From NCBI GenBank assembly GCA_964589285.1, contig CAZPSP010000010.1, positions 1 through 32,321 of the forward strand: 32,321 bases of DNA. The letters are read 5' to 3'. The position numbers were made by a program, and so were the translations under genes. Shown in pieces: positions 19,126-26,755 of this stretch (position 1 is the first letter of the stretch; every line of letters begins with the position of its first letter). The notes under the pieces were generated by a model, which had not been told where the DNA came from, ran no database searches, and saw only the letters and a program-made list of their open reading frames with translations. The stretch comes from DAOUEG01 sp964589285. Lineage in GTDB: Bacteria; Chloroflexota; Dehalococcoidia; Dehalococcoidales; RBG-16-60-22.

Positions 19126-19665
19126 TCAGCTGGTGAGACCTGATCTAGATTGTGCATTGCCGAAAATCACGTCTCTATCATCTGCTCCGAGTCCATAACT
19201 CCCGGAAACTTTTTCTATCAACTTGTCTCTCAGTTTTCGCAGGGTTGCTGCCAGGTTTTCCATCTCTTCATCATCCAGCCAGCTTGTTAGTTCCTGTTCG
19301 GCTTCAACCAGGTCACCCAGATTTGAAACGACGTACTCAAGGCCTTCCGAGGTGACTTCAACCTTGATACTGCGACGGTCGTTTCCATCCGGGTTTCTCG
19401 TTACCAAATGGTCTTCTTCCAGTCCGTCGATAAGCTTTGTGATACTGTAATTCGGACGAAGCATGATACGGGCCAGCTGGCTCGGTGTCAGTGTTCCTCC
19501 CCGGGTGATCAGGAATATGAGAGCGGTGGCACGGAGCCAGCTCACGTCGTTCTTCAGTATTTTCTGCACGTAACGATTGACAACATCGGCAAAGACGATA
19601 ATGCGCGGCAGCTGCATGCTTCGTATGCGGGCGTTGACCTCTTCTATCTCATGTGATGATGGCAT
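19126..19665 (-). CDS. MarR-family transcriptional regulator (first gene of the seven-gene operon)
   Basis: 179 residues. The winged helix-turn-helix runs through 'LTPSQLARIMLRPNYSITKL' and 'LEEDHLVTRNPDGNDRRS', with the DRR wing typical of MarR, followed by long dimerisation helices. The open frame continues to 20112, but that part is antisense to the divergent hydrolase gene; the ATG at 19665 gives a normal MarR N-terminus. The gene is first in the operon and divergent from the hydrolase at 19847, with palindromes between them, so autoregulation and control of both directions are likely. MarR proteins commonly release DNA on binding phenolic ligands, which would suit the catabolic genes it precedes; the ligand is inferred. 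Confidence 0.9.
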   Translation of the reverse strand: MPSSHEIEEVNARIRSMQLPRIIVFADVVNRYVQKILKNDVSWLRATALIFLITRGGTLTPSQLARIMLRPNYSITKLIDGLEEDHLVTRNPDGNDRRSIKVEVTSEGLEYVVSNLGDLVEAEQELTSWLDDEEMENLAATLRKLRDKLIEKVSGSYGLGADDRDVIFGNAQSRSGLTS

Positions 19666-19725
19666 ACTGCTCCAACCGGGTGATAACGATTCCCATCCGA
19701 CTGTTTCATCGGGCTTTATTATAGG

Positions 19726-19742
19726 ATTATATAGAATATAAT
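19726..19742. promoter_or_regulatory. Perfect 17-bp palindrome with back-to-back TATAAT boxes
   Basis: ATTATAT-AGA-ATATAAT is a perfect inverted repeat. Its right arm contains TATAAT on the + strand (19737-19742) and its left arm contains TATAAT on the - strand (19731-19726), so the -10 boxes of both divergent transcripts may lie in one element. Matching -35 boxes are weak (TTTATT on the + strand, TTACAA on the - strand), which would suit regulated promoters. A protein bound here would block both directions. Confidence 0.5.
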
Positions 19743-19764
19743 ACAAGAGTTGTAATATATTGTA
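19742..19764. promoter_or_regulatory. TACAA/TTGTA inverted repeat, candidate MarR operator
   Basis: TACAA-GAG-TTGTA (19742-19754) is a perfect inverted repeat, and a further TTGTA lies at 19760-19764, ten bases after the previous one. TACAA/TTGTA half-sites occur in the operators of several MarR-family repressors such as OhrR. It abuts the TATAAT palindrome and lies in the control region of the adjacent MarR gene. Confidence 0.5.
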
Positions 19765-19789
19765 GACAGAAATGTTCATCGAAGAAAAC

Positions 19790-19819
19790 TTGACGGAATT
19801 ACGTATCGTGCCGCATAAA
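19790..19819 (+). promoter_or_regulatory. Possible second promoter for the hydrolase gene
   Basis: TTGACG (19790-19795) is followed after 18 bases by CATAAA (19814-19819), about 27 bases before the ATG at 19847. The -10 is poor, and the start of transcription would leave a leader too short to include the whole ribosome site comfortably. Listed as an alternative to the TATAAT palindrome. Confidence 0.25.
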
Positions 19820-19846
19820 ATGTAGTTGGAAAGGAAACAGGACATC

Positions 19847-20788
19847 ATGAGACAGATTAATAGCGTTCTCGGACCCATCGATACCAAAGACCTCGGTTTC
19901 ACGCTGATGCACGAACACGTCATGAGCCAGGGTTTTGTCGCCCGGGATTTTCCCGAACTCTTCGGCGAGGGGTTTCTGGACAGGATTATCGATGGAGTAG
20001 CCGCCGCCAAACAGGGAGGAGTTGACACTATAGTCGATGCCACCACCTTCGATCTCGGGCGCGATGTATCGCTGCTTGCTGAAATCTCCCGGCGGACCGG
20101 CGTCAACATCATAGCCTGCTCCGGGTGGTGGATGAACTATCCCCAATTCATCGCCGGGACTTCTCCCGACCTGTATGCGGACCTGTTCGTACGGGAAATT
20201 CAGGAGGGCATCGCCGGCACCGGCATCAAGGCCGGGATCCTGAAATCCGCTGCGGACTATGGCGGCGTAACGGCCGAGGGAGAAATCATGTTGCGCGCTG
20301 TTGCCAGAGCGCACCGCCGGACTCAGGTTCCCATCATGCTGCATTCCTACGCGCCGGAGCAGGTGGCAAGACGGCAACTGGCAATCTTGTCGGAGGAAGG
20401 TGTGAACCTCAGTAGAGTGGCCGTTGACCATGTGAATGATACCCGTGATATGGAATATATCACCTGGCTGCTGGAGCAGGGGTGTTATATCGGTATGGAC
20501 CGCTATCCGGGATTGAACCTGAGCGCCTATGCTCGTACGGAAACATTGAAATGGCTGATCGATGCCGGGTGGACCGACCGCCTTCTTCCCTCACACGACT
20601 TCGGCCTCGCTACTCCCCTGGCGTTTTATCCGCCTGACGTAAAAGAAAGCAATGAGAAGGGCAATCCCTACGGCTATCTTTACATCAAGAAAGTGGTCAT
20701 GGCTCAACTCAGGGAAATGGGAGTAGATGAAGCTGTTTTGAGTACTCTTTGTGTCAGGGGACCAAGGAATTTCTTCGAAGGTATCTAG
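19847..20788 (+). CDS. Phosphotriesterase-family metal hydrolase (probable lactonase/esterase)
   Basis: 313 residues, amidohydrolase superfamily. All binuclear-metal ligands of the family are present: H22 and H24 (MHEHV), bridging Lys133 (GILKSAA), H166 (MLHSYA), H195 (VDHVND) and D251 (PSHDFG). The ATG at 19847 has AAGGAAA 9 bases upstream; a TTG at 19826 would add seven residues but lies at the ribosome site. Despite the family name, natural substrates are mostly lactones and esters. It is transcribed divergently from the MarR operon and is followed 38 bases later by a flavoprotein gene, so the two form a pair. Lactone hydrolysis in polyphenol or aromatic breakdown is plausible but not shown. 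Confidence 0.93.
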   Translation: MRQINSVLGPIDTKDLGFTLMHEHVMSQGFVARDFPELFGEGFLDRIIDGVAAAKQGGVDTIVDATTFDLGRDVSLLAEISRRTGVNIIACSGWWMNYPQFIAGTSPDLYADLFVREIQEGIAGTGIKAGILKSAADYGGVTAEGEIMLRAVARAHRRTQVPIMLHSYAPEQVARRQLAILSEEGVNLSRVAVDHVNDTRDMEYITWLLEQGCYIGMDRYPGLNLSAYARTETLKWLIDAGWTDRLLPSHDFGLATPLAFYPPDVKESNEKGNPYGYLYIKKVVMAQLREMGVDEAVLSTLCVRGPRNFFEGI

Positions 20789-20826
20789 AACAACTTTTTT
20801 TGAAAAATGATTGGGAGAGAAACGAA

Positions 20827-22386
20827 TTGTCTATACGTTCAAATAAGACAGTACCCACGTCTCACCGTCAGGAAATACTCACGAGGATCGGGTATCTCCC
20901 CCCTCTCAAAGCACAAAGGATTCAAAAAAGGAAAGACGGAGTCAGGGAAATCCGCTATGATTTCGAGATACCCCCGGATCCAATTCCATCAAGTGAAATC
21001 CGGAAAGAGGTAAGCACACAAGTTGTCGTGATAGGCGCCGGAATAGCCGGGTTGAGCGCCGCCATTTCTGCCGCCGAGGCAGGGGCCTCTGTCGTTGTAC
21101 TGGAAAAGACAGGGGCCGTCCAGGCCCGCGGTCACGATAACGCTTTTATCGGCAGCAGGCTTCAGGAAAAGCTAGGGATAGAAATCGATAAAGATGAAAT
21201 CATACTGAACCTGATGAAATACGGAGCCAACAAGCCCGACCAAAGATTGATAAGAATGTGGGCGGAAGGAAGCGGCGAGACTGCGGACTGGCTCATGGAT
21301 ATGACGGATGCCGCGGGACTTGAAGTGATTATAAATCATTACCCTCCTCCGCCGGCGTTCGACAACGCGCTCGAATATTACCCCCAATACCCGGTGACTC
21401 ACCATTTTCACAATGAACGCCCGGTAGCCAAGTGTTTACTGGACAATGCCCTGAGGAAAGGCGTTGATGTCCATTTCAAGGCCCGCGCACTGCAATTGGT
21501 GAGGGAAAAGAAAGGCCGTGTTACCGGCGTCATCGCTCAAAATGCTTCCGGGGAGTATCTGCGTTTCAATGCGTCCAAAGCGGTCATTCTCTGCACCGGC
21601 GATTATGGAAACAACGCTGAGATGATGGCCAAATACTGCCCTCAATCAGCCTATCTCGCGTCAATGATACCCACCTCAACCGGGGACGGGCATATGATGG
21701 CAATGTGGATCGGCGCGGTCATGGAACCGGGACCGCATACACCGATGATCCACGGGCCGGCCGGACCGCTGCTTTCTTCCGCCTTCCTGCAGGTAAACCT
21801 CCTCGGAAAAAGATTTCAGAATGAAGATGTTCCGATTCAAAGCAATGTTAATGCCGTTGAACGTCAGCCCGGGATGATGACATGGCAGGTGTTTGACTCC
21901 AGGTATCCGGAGGAGCTTCCGTATCTGGGGATAGGTCTCGGTAAAATAATCGTCGCCAAGGAAAAGGTGCAGCAGGAAGTGGAGAAGGTTGCGATCAAGG
22001 CTGACACCATCGAAGAACTGGCTGTAAAGATGAAACTGCCTGTCGATGCTTTCAAAGCCACCGTGGAGAGATATAACAATCTGGCACGTTTGGGAAAAGA
22101 CCTGGATTTCGGGAAACGGCCTGACAGGTTATTTCCTATCGATAGTCCGCCGTATTATGCAGGAAAAAGCGGTTATTCTTTGCTGGCGGTAATGGGCGGC
22201 CTGAATGTCAACGAACAATTGCAGCCGCTCGATAAGGATTGGGAAGCTATTCCAGGGATTTACCTTGCCGGAAACACCATGGGCAACCGCTTCGCGGTTG
22301 ACTATCCCACCATGTGCCCCGGACTCAGCCACGGCATGGCCATCCATTTTGGACGAGTGGCCGGCATTAACGCGGCCATAGAATAA
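20827..22386 (+). CDS. FAD-dependent fumarate reductase / flavocytochrome c-like oxidoreductase
   Basis: 519 residues, FAD_binding_2 family. The Rossmann motif is G70-x-G72-x-x-G75 (VIGAGIAGLSAA), followed by a Glu-Lys at the end of strand 2. 'LCTGDYGNN' and a C-terminal 'GGLNVNEQLQPLD'...'IYLAGNTMGNRF' close the FAD site as in soluble fumarate reductases, urocanate reductases and 3-ketosteroid dehydrogenases. I chose the TTG at 20827 because GGGAGA lies 8 bases upstream; an in-frame TTG at 20749 would overlap the hydrolase. About 60 N-terminal residues precede the Rossmann fold and contain no signal peptide, heme-binding CxxCH or FMN-attachment motif, so electrons come from a separate donor. 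The expected role is reduction or dehydrogenation of an activated C=C bond. Confidence 0.88.
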   Translation: MSIRSNKTVPTSHRQEILTRIGYLPPLKAQRIQKRKDGVREIRYDFEIPPDPIPSSEIRKEVSTQVVVIGAGIAGLSAAISAAEAGASVVVLEKTGAVQARGHDNAFIGSRLQEKLGIEIDKDEIILNLMKYGANKPDQRLIRMWAEGSGETADWLMDMTDAAGLEVIINHYPPPPAFDNALEYYPQYPVTHHFHNERPVAKCLLDNALRKGVDVHFKARALQLVREKKGRVTGVIAQNASGEYLRFNASKAVILCTGDYGNNAEMMAKYCPQSAYLASMIPTSTGDGHMMAMWIGAVMEPGPHTPMIHGPAGPLLSSAFLQVNLLGKRFQNEDVPIQSNVNAVERQPGMMTWQVFDSRYPEELPYLGIGLGKIIVAKEKVQQEVEKVAIKADTIEELAVKMKLPVDAFKATVERYNNLARLGKDLDFGKRPDRLFPIDSPPYYAGKSGYSLLAVMGGLNVNEQLQPLDKDWEAIPGIYLAGNTMGNRFAVDYPTMCPGLSHGMAIHFGRVAGINAAIE

Positions 22387-22408
22387 CGGCACTTCAGGGC
22401 GGTTGGAT

Positions 22409-22431
22409 ACCAGGTTTACTACATACCTGGT
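22409..22431. terminator. Hairpin between convergent genes
   Basis: ACCAGGT (22409-22415) pairs with ACCTGGT (22425-22431) around a 9-base loop. It lies 23 bases after the flavoprotein stop and 55 bases beyond the SDR stop on the other strand. There is no T-run, so this is a weak, possibly bidirectional, terminator. Confidence 0.4.
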
Positions 22432-22485
22432 TGTGCCTGCCATATCGTGGCTGATTCGTCACCTTGCCCGGTGCCCCAGCCAGGT

Positions 22486-23277
22486 CTACTTCAACCAGGA
22501 TTCCAGGTAACCATAGGCGGTCCAGCCGCCATCGATGACAATCGTCTGGCCGTTGATGCTTCGCGAATTGTCTGAAGCTAGGAACAATACGGCTTCAGCA
22601 ACGTCTTGTTCACCGGTCAGTTTTCCGCCGGGAGTTCTCTTTTTCAGTTCTTCTATTTTCAACGTTCCCTGGGAGACGAGATCATGCACCAGTTCCGTCT
22701 CGACGTAACCCGGCGCCACGGCATTGACGTTGATATTGTATTTCGCCCATTCCGAGGCCAGTACTTTCGTTAAAGCCATCACGCCGGCTTTCGCACTGCA
22801 ATAGCTCGCCCTTTCCGGGAAGGCAACGATGCCGTTGATGGAAGTAATGTTGATAATCTTACCGCTTTTTTGCCTGATCATCTCTTTACCGGCGGCCTGG
22901 CTGCAGAAGAACGTCCCGGTCAACATGACATCGATGCCCCGGCGCCACACTTTTTCCTCCATGGTTTCCGAAGGGGCGACCGTGGCTATTCCGGCATTAT
23001 TGACCAGGATATCGATCTTTCCAAACTTTCTGACCACTTCATCAACCATGGCTTTGACCGAAGATTTATCGGCAACATCAGACTTGACCACGAAAGAATT
23101 TCGTCCAAGGCTTTCCAGTTCCCGGGCGACGACTTCTGCCTTGTCAACTGATGAAGAGCAATTGACCGCGACATCCGCTCCTTCCTTACCTAGTGCCAAT
23201 GCGATCGATCTCCCGATCCCACGGCTGGCCCCGGTCACCAGAGCGCTCTTGCCTTTGAGCTTCAATGCTTCTTCCAT
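22486..23277 (-). CDS. Short-chain dehydrogenase/reductase (SDR), second copy in the operon
   Basis: 263 residues, classical SDR. The NAD(P)-binding site is T15-G-A-S-R-G-I-G22, with N93-N-A-G96, catalytic S146, Y159 and K163 (YCSAK), and the C-terminal 'INGQTIVIDGGW'. The Arg in TGASRGIG and the lack of an acidic residue at the end of strand 2 (AVNCSSS) favour NADPH. Its ATG overlaps the stop codon of the CoA-transferase gene (TAATG), so translation is coupled. It is the last gene of the five-gene operon. In the proposed phloroglucinol-type route it could be either the ring reductase or the later hydroxyacid dehydrogenase; sequence alone does not decide, since FabG-like SDRs look alike. Confidence 0.92.
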   Translation of the reverse strand: MEEALKLKGKSALVTGASRGIGRSIALALGKEGADVAVNCSSSVDKAEVVARELESLGRNSFVVKSDVADKSSVKAMVDEVVRKFGKIDILVNNAGIATVAPSETMEEKVWRRGIDVMLTGTFFCSQAAGKEMIRQKSGKIINITSINGIVAFPERASYCSAKAGVMALTKVLASEWAKYNINVNAVAPGYVETELVHDLVSQGTLKIEELKKRTPGGKLTGEQDVAEAVLFLASDNSRSINGQTIVIDGGWTAYGYLESWLK

Positions 23278-24494
23278 TAAGGTATTACGCCCGCTTCTTT
23301 AAGTTTTTCAAGCTCTTCCCAGCTGTAACCTTCTTCGAGCAAGACTTCTTCGGTATGCGCACCGAGTTGAGGCGCCGCCCACCGGATATCAGCCGGAGTT
23401 TCGCTGAACTGGACAGGGCTGTTGAGAAGCCGCGCACTGCCGGCAATGGGGTGTTCGATATCTGTATAAAAATTGTTTGCCGCCGCCTGCTCGTCGTCCA
23501 GTATTTCGTCGATGGTCTGGTTGCCGCTGGCGATGAGGTCATTCTTCCGGAACTCGGTTTCCCATTCCGCCCAGTTCCTGGAAGCCATCACTTGTTCGAT
23601 GGAGGCCACCAGTTCTTCGGCGTGCTGCTCCCGGCTTTCCATCGTGGCATAGCGGGAGTCATCGATCCATTCCTCCTTGCCGATGGCCCGGCAGAACGGC
23701 GCCCAGTATTCCTGGGTAGGATGGCACATCATGCACCACCGGTCCTTGCACCGGTAGGATGTATACATCGGATTCGGAGCGCGCTTTCTGTCCCATTTGG
23801 GCTGTGGATGGCCGAACAGGGCGGTCTGGACATCCAGCCCCAGCGTCCATGCCGCGGTGTGGTACAGTGAAATCTCCAGTCCCTGCCCTTTCCCCGTTTT
23901 TTGCTTATGATACAGGGCTGCCAGAATACCGCTCGTAATATGAGCGGATGCGACGATGTCCATCATACCCGGACGAGAGATCGGCGGAGGATACTCCGGA
24001 CCGGCGCTGACCAGGTCCATCAGCCCGCCGTACGACCAGGCCGCCACGTAATCGTAGCCGCGATCGTTGGCTTTCGGCCCTTTGGAGCCGTATCCCGTAA
24101 GTACCGCATGAATCAGCCCGGGATACGTATCTTTCAGGCTGACGTAATCCAGTCTGTATTTCTTCAGCACATCCATCGAGTAATTAGTAGCGAAAATATC
24201 AGCCTTTTCCAGGAGCCGGTAAAGGACCTCCCGTCCTTTTTCAGCCCGGAGGTTCAATACCACACTGCGTTTGCTCCGGTTCAGGAACTCGAAATGAAGC
24301 TCAATGTCTCCCTTATCCGTATGGATTTGAAGGGGGCTCCTGTTGAAACTGACCAGGCTCCTCTGCCAGTCGCCCCATGTCGGCTCGATTTTGATAACAT
24401 CGGCGCCCCAATCAGCCAGTACGGCGGTGGCGGCCGGTACGCCCACTACCTGTTCGAATCCGATTATTTTTACACCATCCAGTATTCCAGCCAT
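23277..24494 (-). CDS. Class III CoA-transferase (CaiB/BaiF family)
   Basis: 405 residues. Family marks are 'LDGVKIIGFEQVVGVPAATA', 'WGADVIKIEP', 'NRSKRSVVLNL' and 'TGYGSKGP', with the likely catalytic Asp179 in PGMMDIVAS, where formyl-CoA transferase has its acyl-forming Asp. 'GILAALYHKQKTGKGQG' follows as expected. The family moves CoA between carboxylic acids through an anhydride with this Asp. Position in the operon, after the cupin and overlapping the terminal SDR by one base, fits activation of an acid produced by the ring-opening hydrolase. The acid itself is unknown. Confidence 0.93.
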   Translation of the reverse strand: MAGILDGVKIIGFEQVVGVPAATAVLADWGADVIKIEPTWGDWQRSLVSFNRSPLQIHTDKGDIELHFEFLNRSKRSVVLNLRAEKGREVLYRLLEKADIFATNYSMDVLKKYRLDYVSLKDTYPGLIHAVLTGYGSKGPKANDRGYDYVAAWSYGGLMDLVSAGPEYPPPISRPGMMDIVASAHITSGILAALYHKQKTGKGQGLEISLYHTAAWTLGLDVQTALFGHPQPKWDRKRAPNPMYTSYRCKDRWCMMCHPTQEYWAPFCRAIGKEEWIDDSRYATMESREQHAEELVASIEQVMASRNWAEWETEFRKNDLIASGNQTIDEILDDEQAAANNFYTDIEHPIAGSARLLNSPVQFSETPADIRWAAPQLGAHTEEVLLEEGYSWEELEKLKEAGVIP

Positions 24495-24526
24495 TATTCC
24501 CTATTTTTCACCCCGGTTTATTCCCT

Positions 24527-24865
24527 CTAATAATTGATGACTACCAGCATACTTACCGGAAGGTTTGTCTCATTGATGATTTCCCGTCCCTCGTTCGGCC
24601 CCATGAAGATCCCTTCATTCGGGCCTATTTTCCAGGTCTCCGTTTTGGTCTTGACGGTAAGTTCTCCGGACAGCACCCAGTAGAACTTGTCGTTGGGGTT
24701 GTCCTCGTACGCCCATTCTGCCCCGCCGCCGGGCAGGAAATGGGACATCCCCACCCAGAATTTCTGTGCCCCGGTTTCCTCTTTCCCGCACAACCTCATG
24801 GCCGTCATGCCGAAATGCCCCGGCGCCGCGTAAGGCTTGACCTCATCCAGTGTTATCTTCTTCAT
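24527..24865 (-). CDS. Small single-domain cupin protein
   Basis: 112 residues. It has a beta-barrel pattern with 'FLPGGGAEWAYEDNPNDKFYWVL-SGEL' as cupin motif 1 and 'GPNEGIFMGPNEGREIINET' as motif 2. Motif 1 lacks the usual HxH: its metal-ligand positions read E-W-A-Y, and motif 2 has Glu where a His is usual. It may therefore bind an organic ligand or act as an isomerase-like or structural partner rather than as a canonical metal cupin. AAAGGA precedes the ATG at 24865. The gene sits 18 bases after the cyclase gene and 32 bases before the CoA-transferase, so it is part of the pathway operon. Confidence 0.85.
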   Translation of the reverse strand: MKKITLDEVKPYAAPGHFGMTAMRLCGKEETGAQKFWVGMSHFLPGGGAEWAYEDNPNDKFYWVLSGELTVKTKTETWKIGPNEGIFMGPNEGREIINETNLPVSMLVVINY

Positions 24866-24883
24866 CTTTTTCCTTTATCCTCC

Positions 24884-25822
24884 TCAGATACAGCCGCCGT
24901 AGCTGTAAGTCCGGTCGGGCACATCATTCAGGTCGTCTTCGTCTATTTCCGCAACGCAGCGGGCCATCGAGCCGTCACCCAGGTACCAGCGGAGGGGGAA
25001 GCAGAAGAAGCGGAAGCGCTTGCCGGACACCTTGTCCAGGTCTCCACCGAGGTTTTCCACCCCGACGATGCCGTGACCGAGCATCATCTTGTGGCAGGGT
25101 TCCCAGGTGCCCCAGTTACCGATGGCTTCCAGGTCTCCGAACTTTTTATCATACGCTTCTTTACCGTGAACTTTGATGTACGTGAATTTATCGAATTCAG
25201 CATAGGCTTCTTCACCGAACTGCTCGATGTACTCCTCGCAGATGGTCCTGCCGGAAGCGCCGATGAGGTTCATGCGGGTCATGCCGTTGTTGCCCATGGC
25301 GGTGTGGAGCGGATGGTCCAGCGCCTGCGAATCCATGGCGACGCATTTTACTTTCTTTGCGACGAACCACCTGCCGGCGTCGATGCCGGTACCGCAGGAG
25401 TAGTGATAGTATTCCTTGGAATCATCGAATTTACGGTGCATGCCAGTGTTCAGGCAGATGATCATGCCTTCCAGTTCGTTTGGCTTGATACCGACTTTTT
25501 CGCAGGCGGCTTCCAGGTGTTTCGGGCCGATAAGCCCCCAGCGTTCTATCTCGATGGGGAGACAAACGGCGTCGCCGGTGTACGCGTCGACCGGCATTTC
25601 ATGCGTGTAACGCGCTCTTTTACCGTCGAACTCAACTTCCATCACGTGACGGGGAGCATCGCAGTGTGTCCCGGTATGCATCGTGCAGGTGATCTTCTGT
25701 GTCAAGACGCCGCCCTTGGCCATGGTGTGGGCGTTATCGATGACCGGCTTGTCGAAATACGGCCAGCGGGGAATTTCCGCGCTGAAAGGATGCGTCAGGT
25801 CCACAAATACTTTTTTACCCAT
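24884..25822 (-). CDS. Cyclase-family metal-dependent hydrolase (kynurenine formamidase fold)
   Basis: 312 residues. The metal motif is H49-T-G-T-H53-C-D55-A-P57 (HxGTHxDxP), with an N-terminal 'VDLTHPFS' typical of the family (Mn or Zn). It is longer than kynurenine formamidase (about 210 residues) and ends in 'TYSYGGCI'. Members hydrolyse amides, and also cyclic 1,3-diketones: dihydrophloroglucinol cyclohydrolase of anaerobic phloroglucinol degraders is, as I recall, of this family. AAGGAGAT stands 8 bases before the ATG at 25822. It directly follows an SDR and faces a PhlG-like hydrolase operon, the context expected for a ring-opening enzyme. Family is certain; the ring-opening role is inferred. 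Confidence 0.92.
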   Translation of the reverse strand: MGKKVFVDLTHPFSAEIPRWPYFDKPVIDNAHTMAKGGVLTQKITCTMHTGTHCDAPRHVMEVEFDGKRARYTHEMPVDAYTGDAVCLPIEIERWGLIGPKHLEAACEKVGIKPNELEGMIICLNTGMHRKFDDSKEYYHYSCGTGIDAGRWFVAKKVKCVAMDSQALDHPLHTAMGNNGMTRMNLIGASGRTICEEYIEQFGEEAYAEFDKFTYIKVHGKEAYDKKFGDLEAIGNWGTWEPCHKMMLGHGIVGVENLGGDLDKVSGKRFRFFCFPLRWYLGDGSMARCVAEIDEDDLNDVPDRTYSYGGCI

Positions 25823-25853
25823 AATATTGATCTCCTTGTACTGTTTTCCCCGG

Positions 25854-26618
25854 TTACCAGGTGGTCACGCCGCCGTCGATATAGAGAATCTGGCCGGTGA
25901 CGAAGCTCGAAGCTTCAGAAGCAAAGAAGATGACCGGACCGACGATATCTTCAGGAAGCGCCCATTTCCCCATCGGGATACGGTCTTTCATCTGCTTGGC
26001 GTATGCCGGATCGGCCAGCGCATCTTTGGTGAGGTCGGTCTCGACGATGGTCGGCGCAACGGCGTTCACCAGGACGTTCGATTTTGCCCATTCGCAGGCG
26101 AGGGTCCGGGTAAGGGTATCCACCGCGCCTTTGCTGGGGCAGTAGGCGGCGTAACCGGAAGGAAGACCGTACCGGCCCCGGACGGAAGAGATATTGATGA
26201 TTCTGCCGCTTTGCTGTTTGAGCATGACCCTGCCGACGGCCTGGCAGCAGAGGAACGTGCCCCGGGTGTTGATGTCCATGACCTTCTGCCACTCCTCGAT
26301 AGGGAAACTGTCCGCCGGTTTTCGAATGGCTAGGCCGGCTGCATTGACGAGAATATCGATACGCTGGAAAGTGTTTTTTATCACGTCTACCATTTCATTA
26401 ACGGATTTTTCATCGGTGACATCGACGTTTACTGCCAGTGATTTCTTACCTTTAGCCCGTATTTCTTTGGCTACTTTTTCCAGTGCTTCAAGATTGCGGC
26501 TGGCTACTGCGATGTCAGCGCCGGCCTCCGCCAGGCCAAGGGCGATGGCTTTACCGATGCCTCCATGTCCTCCGATAACCAGCGCGACTTTTCCACTCAG
26601 ATCAAACAGATTTTTCAT
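25854..26618 (-). CDS. Short-chain dehydrogenase/reductase (SDR), first gene of the five-gene operon
   Basis: 254 residues, classical SDR with a variant cofactor loop I15-G-G-H-G-G-I-G22 in place of TGxxxGIG. N92-A-A-G95, S144/S145, Y159 and K163 (YCPSK) are present, and 'TGQILYIDGG' closes the fold. The residues after strand 2 are ASRN, with Arg suitable for binding the 2'-phosphate of NADPH. AGAGGT precedes the ATG at 26618. The pairing of an SDR with a cyclase-family hydrolase just downstream matches the phloroglucinol reductase plus cyclohydrolase pairing; an ordinary beta-ketoacyl-type reductase is the alternative. Confidence 0.92.
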   Translation of the reverse strand: MKNLFDLSGKVALVIGGHGGIGKAIALGLAEAGADIAVASRNLEALEKVAKEIRAKGKKSLAVNVDVTDEKSVNEMVDVIKNTFQRIDILVNAAGLAIRKPADSFPIEEWQKVMDINTRGTFLCCQAVGRVMLKQQSGRIINISSVRGRYGLPSGYAAYCPSKGAVDTLTRTLACEWAKSNVLVNAVAPTIVETDLTKDALADPAYAKQMKDRIPMGKWALPEDIVGPVIFFASEASSFVTGQILYIDGGVTTW

Positions 26619-26646
26619 TTCCGACCTCTTTCAGAAGCTGAACTTC

Positions 26647-26699
26647 ATATAGCATATGCTTATTGACATCTTATTAAATATAGCTTATGATTAGTGACA
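26647..26699. repeat. Two 22-bp direct repeats in the divergent promoter region (candidate operators)
   Basis: The repeats occupy 26647-26668 and 26678-26699, match at 19 of 22 positions and start 31 bp apart, close to three helical turns, so bound proteins would sit on one face of the DNA. Both begin ATATAGC and end TGACA. The first contains the perfect palindrome AGCATATGCT (26651-26660). The left repeat ends with the -35 box and the right one covers the -10 box of the hydrolase promoter, which indicates repression. The likely regulator is the MarR encoded at 29481 or another factor not in the window. Confidence 0.75.
26663..26691 (+). promoter_or_regulatory. Sigma-70-type promoter of the PhlG-like hydrolase operon
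   Basis: TTGACA (26663-26668), a 17-base spacer and TATGAT (26686-26691): a perfect -35, a 5/6 -10 and ideal spacing. Transcription would start near 26698, giving a leader of about 57 bases with the AGAGGGGG ribosome site 5 bases before the ATG at 26756. Confidence 0.75.
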
Positions 26700-26755
26700 A
26701 TAATAGTGATTTCCTCGAATTTTGTCAAGTCGAAAAATGCATAGAGGGGGCAAAT

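Noticed and set aside
19666..20112. N-terminal extension of the first MarR protein by about 150 residues
   Set aside because: This part is antisense to the well-supported phosphotriesterase-family gene and covers the promoter palindromes; it resembles no domain.
24740..25900. 386-residue + strand open frame
   Set aside because: It lies opposite the cupin and cyclase-family genes, both with clear motifs and ribosome sites, and its own translation shows no domain.
26687..26755. Upstream ATG adding 23 residues to the PhlG-like hydrolase
   Set aside because: It overlaps the -10 box and expected transcription start; the ATG at 26756 has a strong ribosome site.
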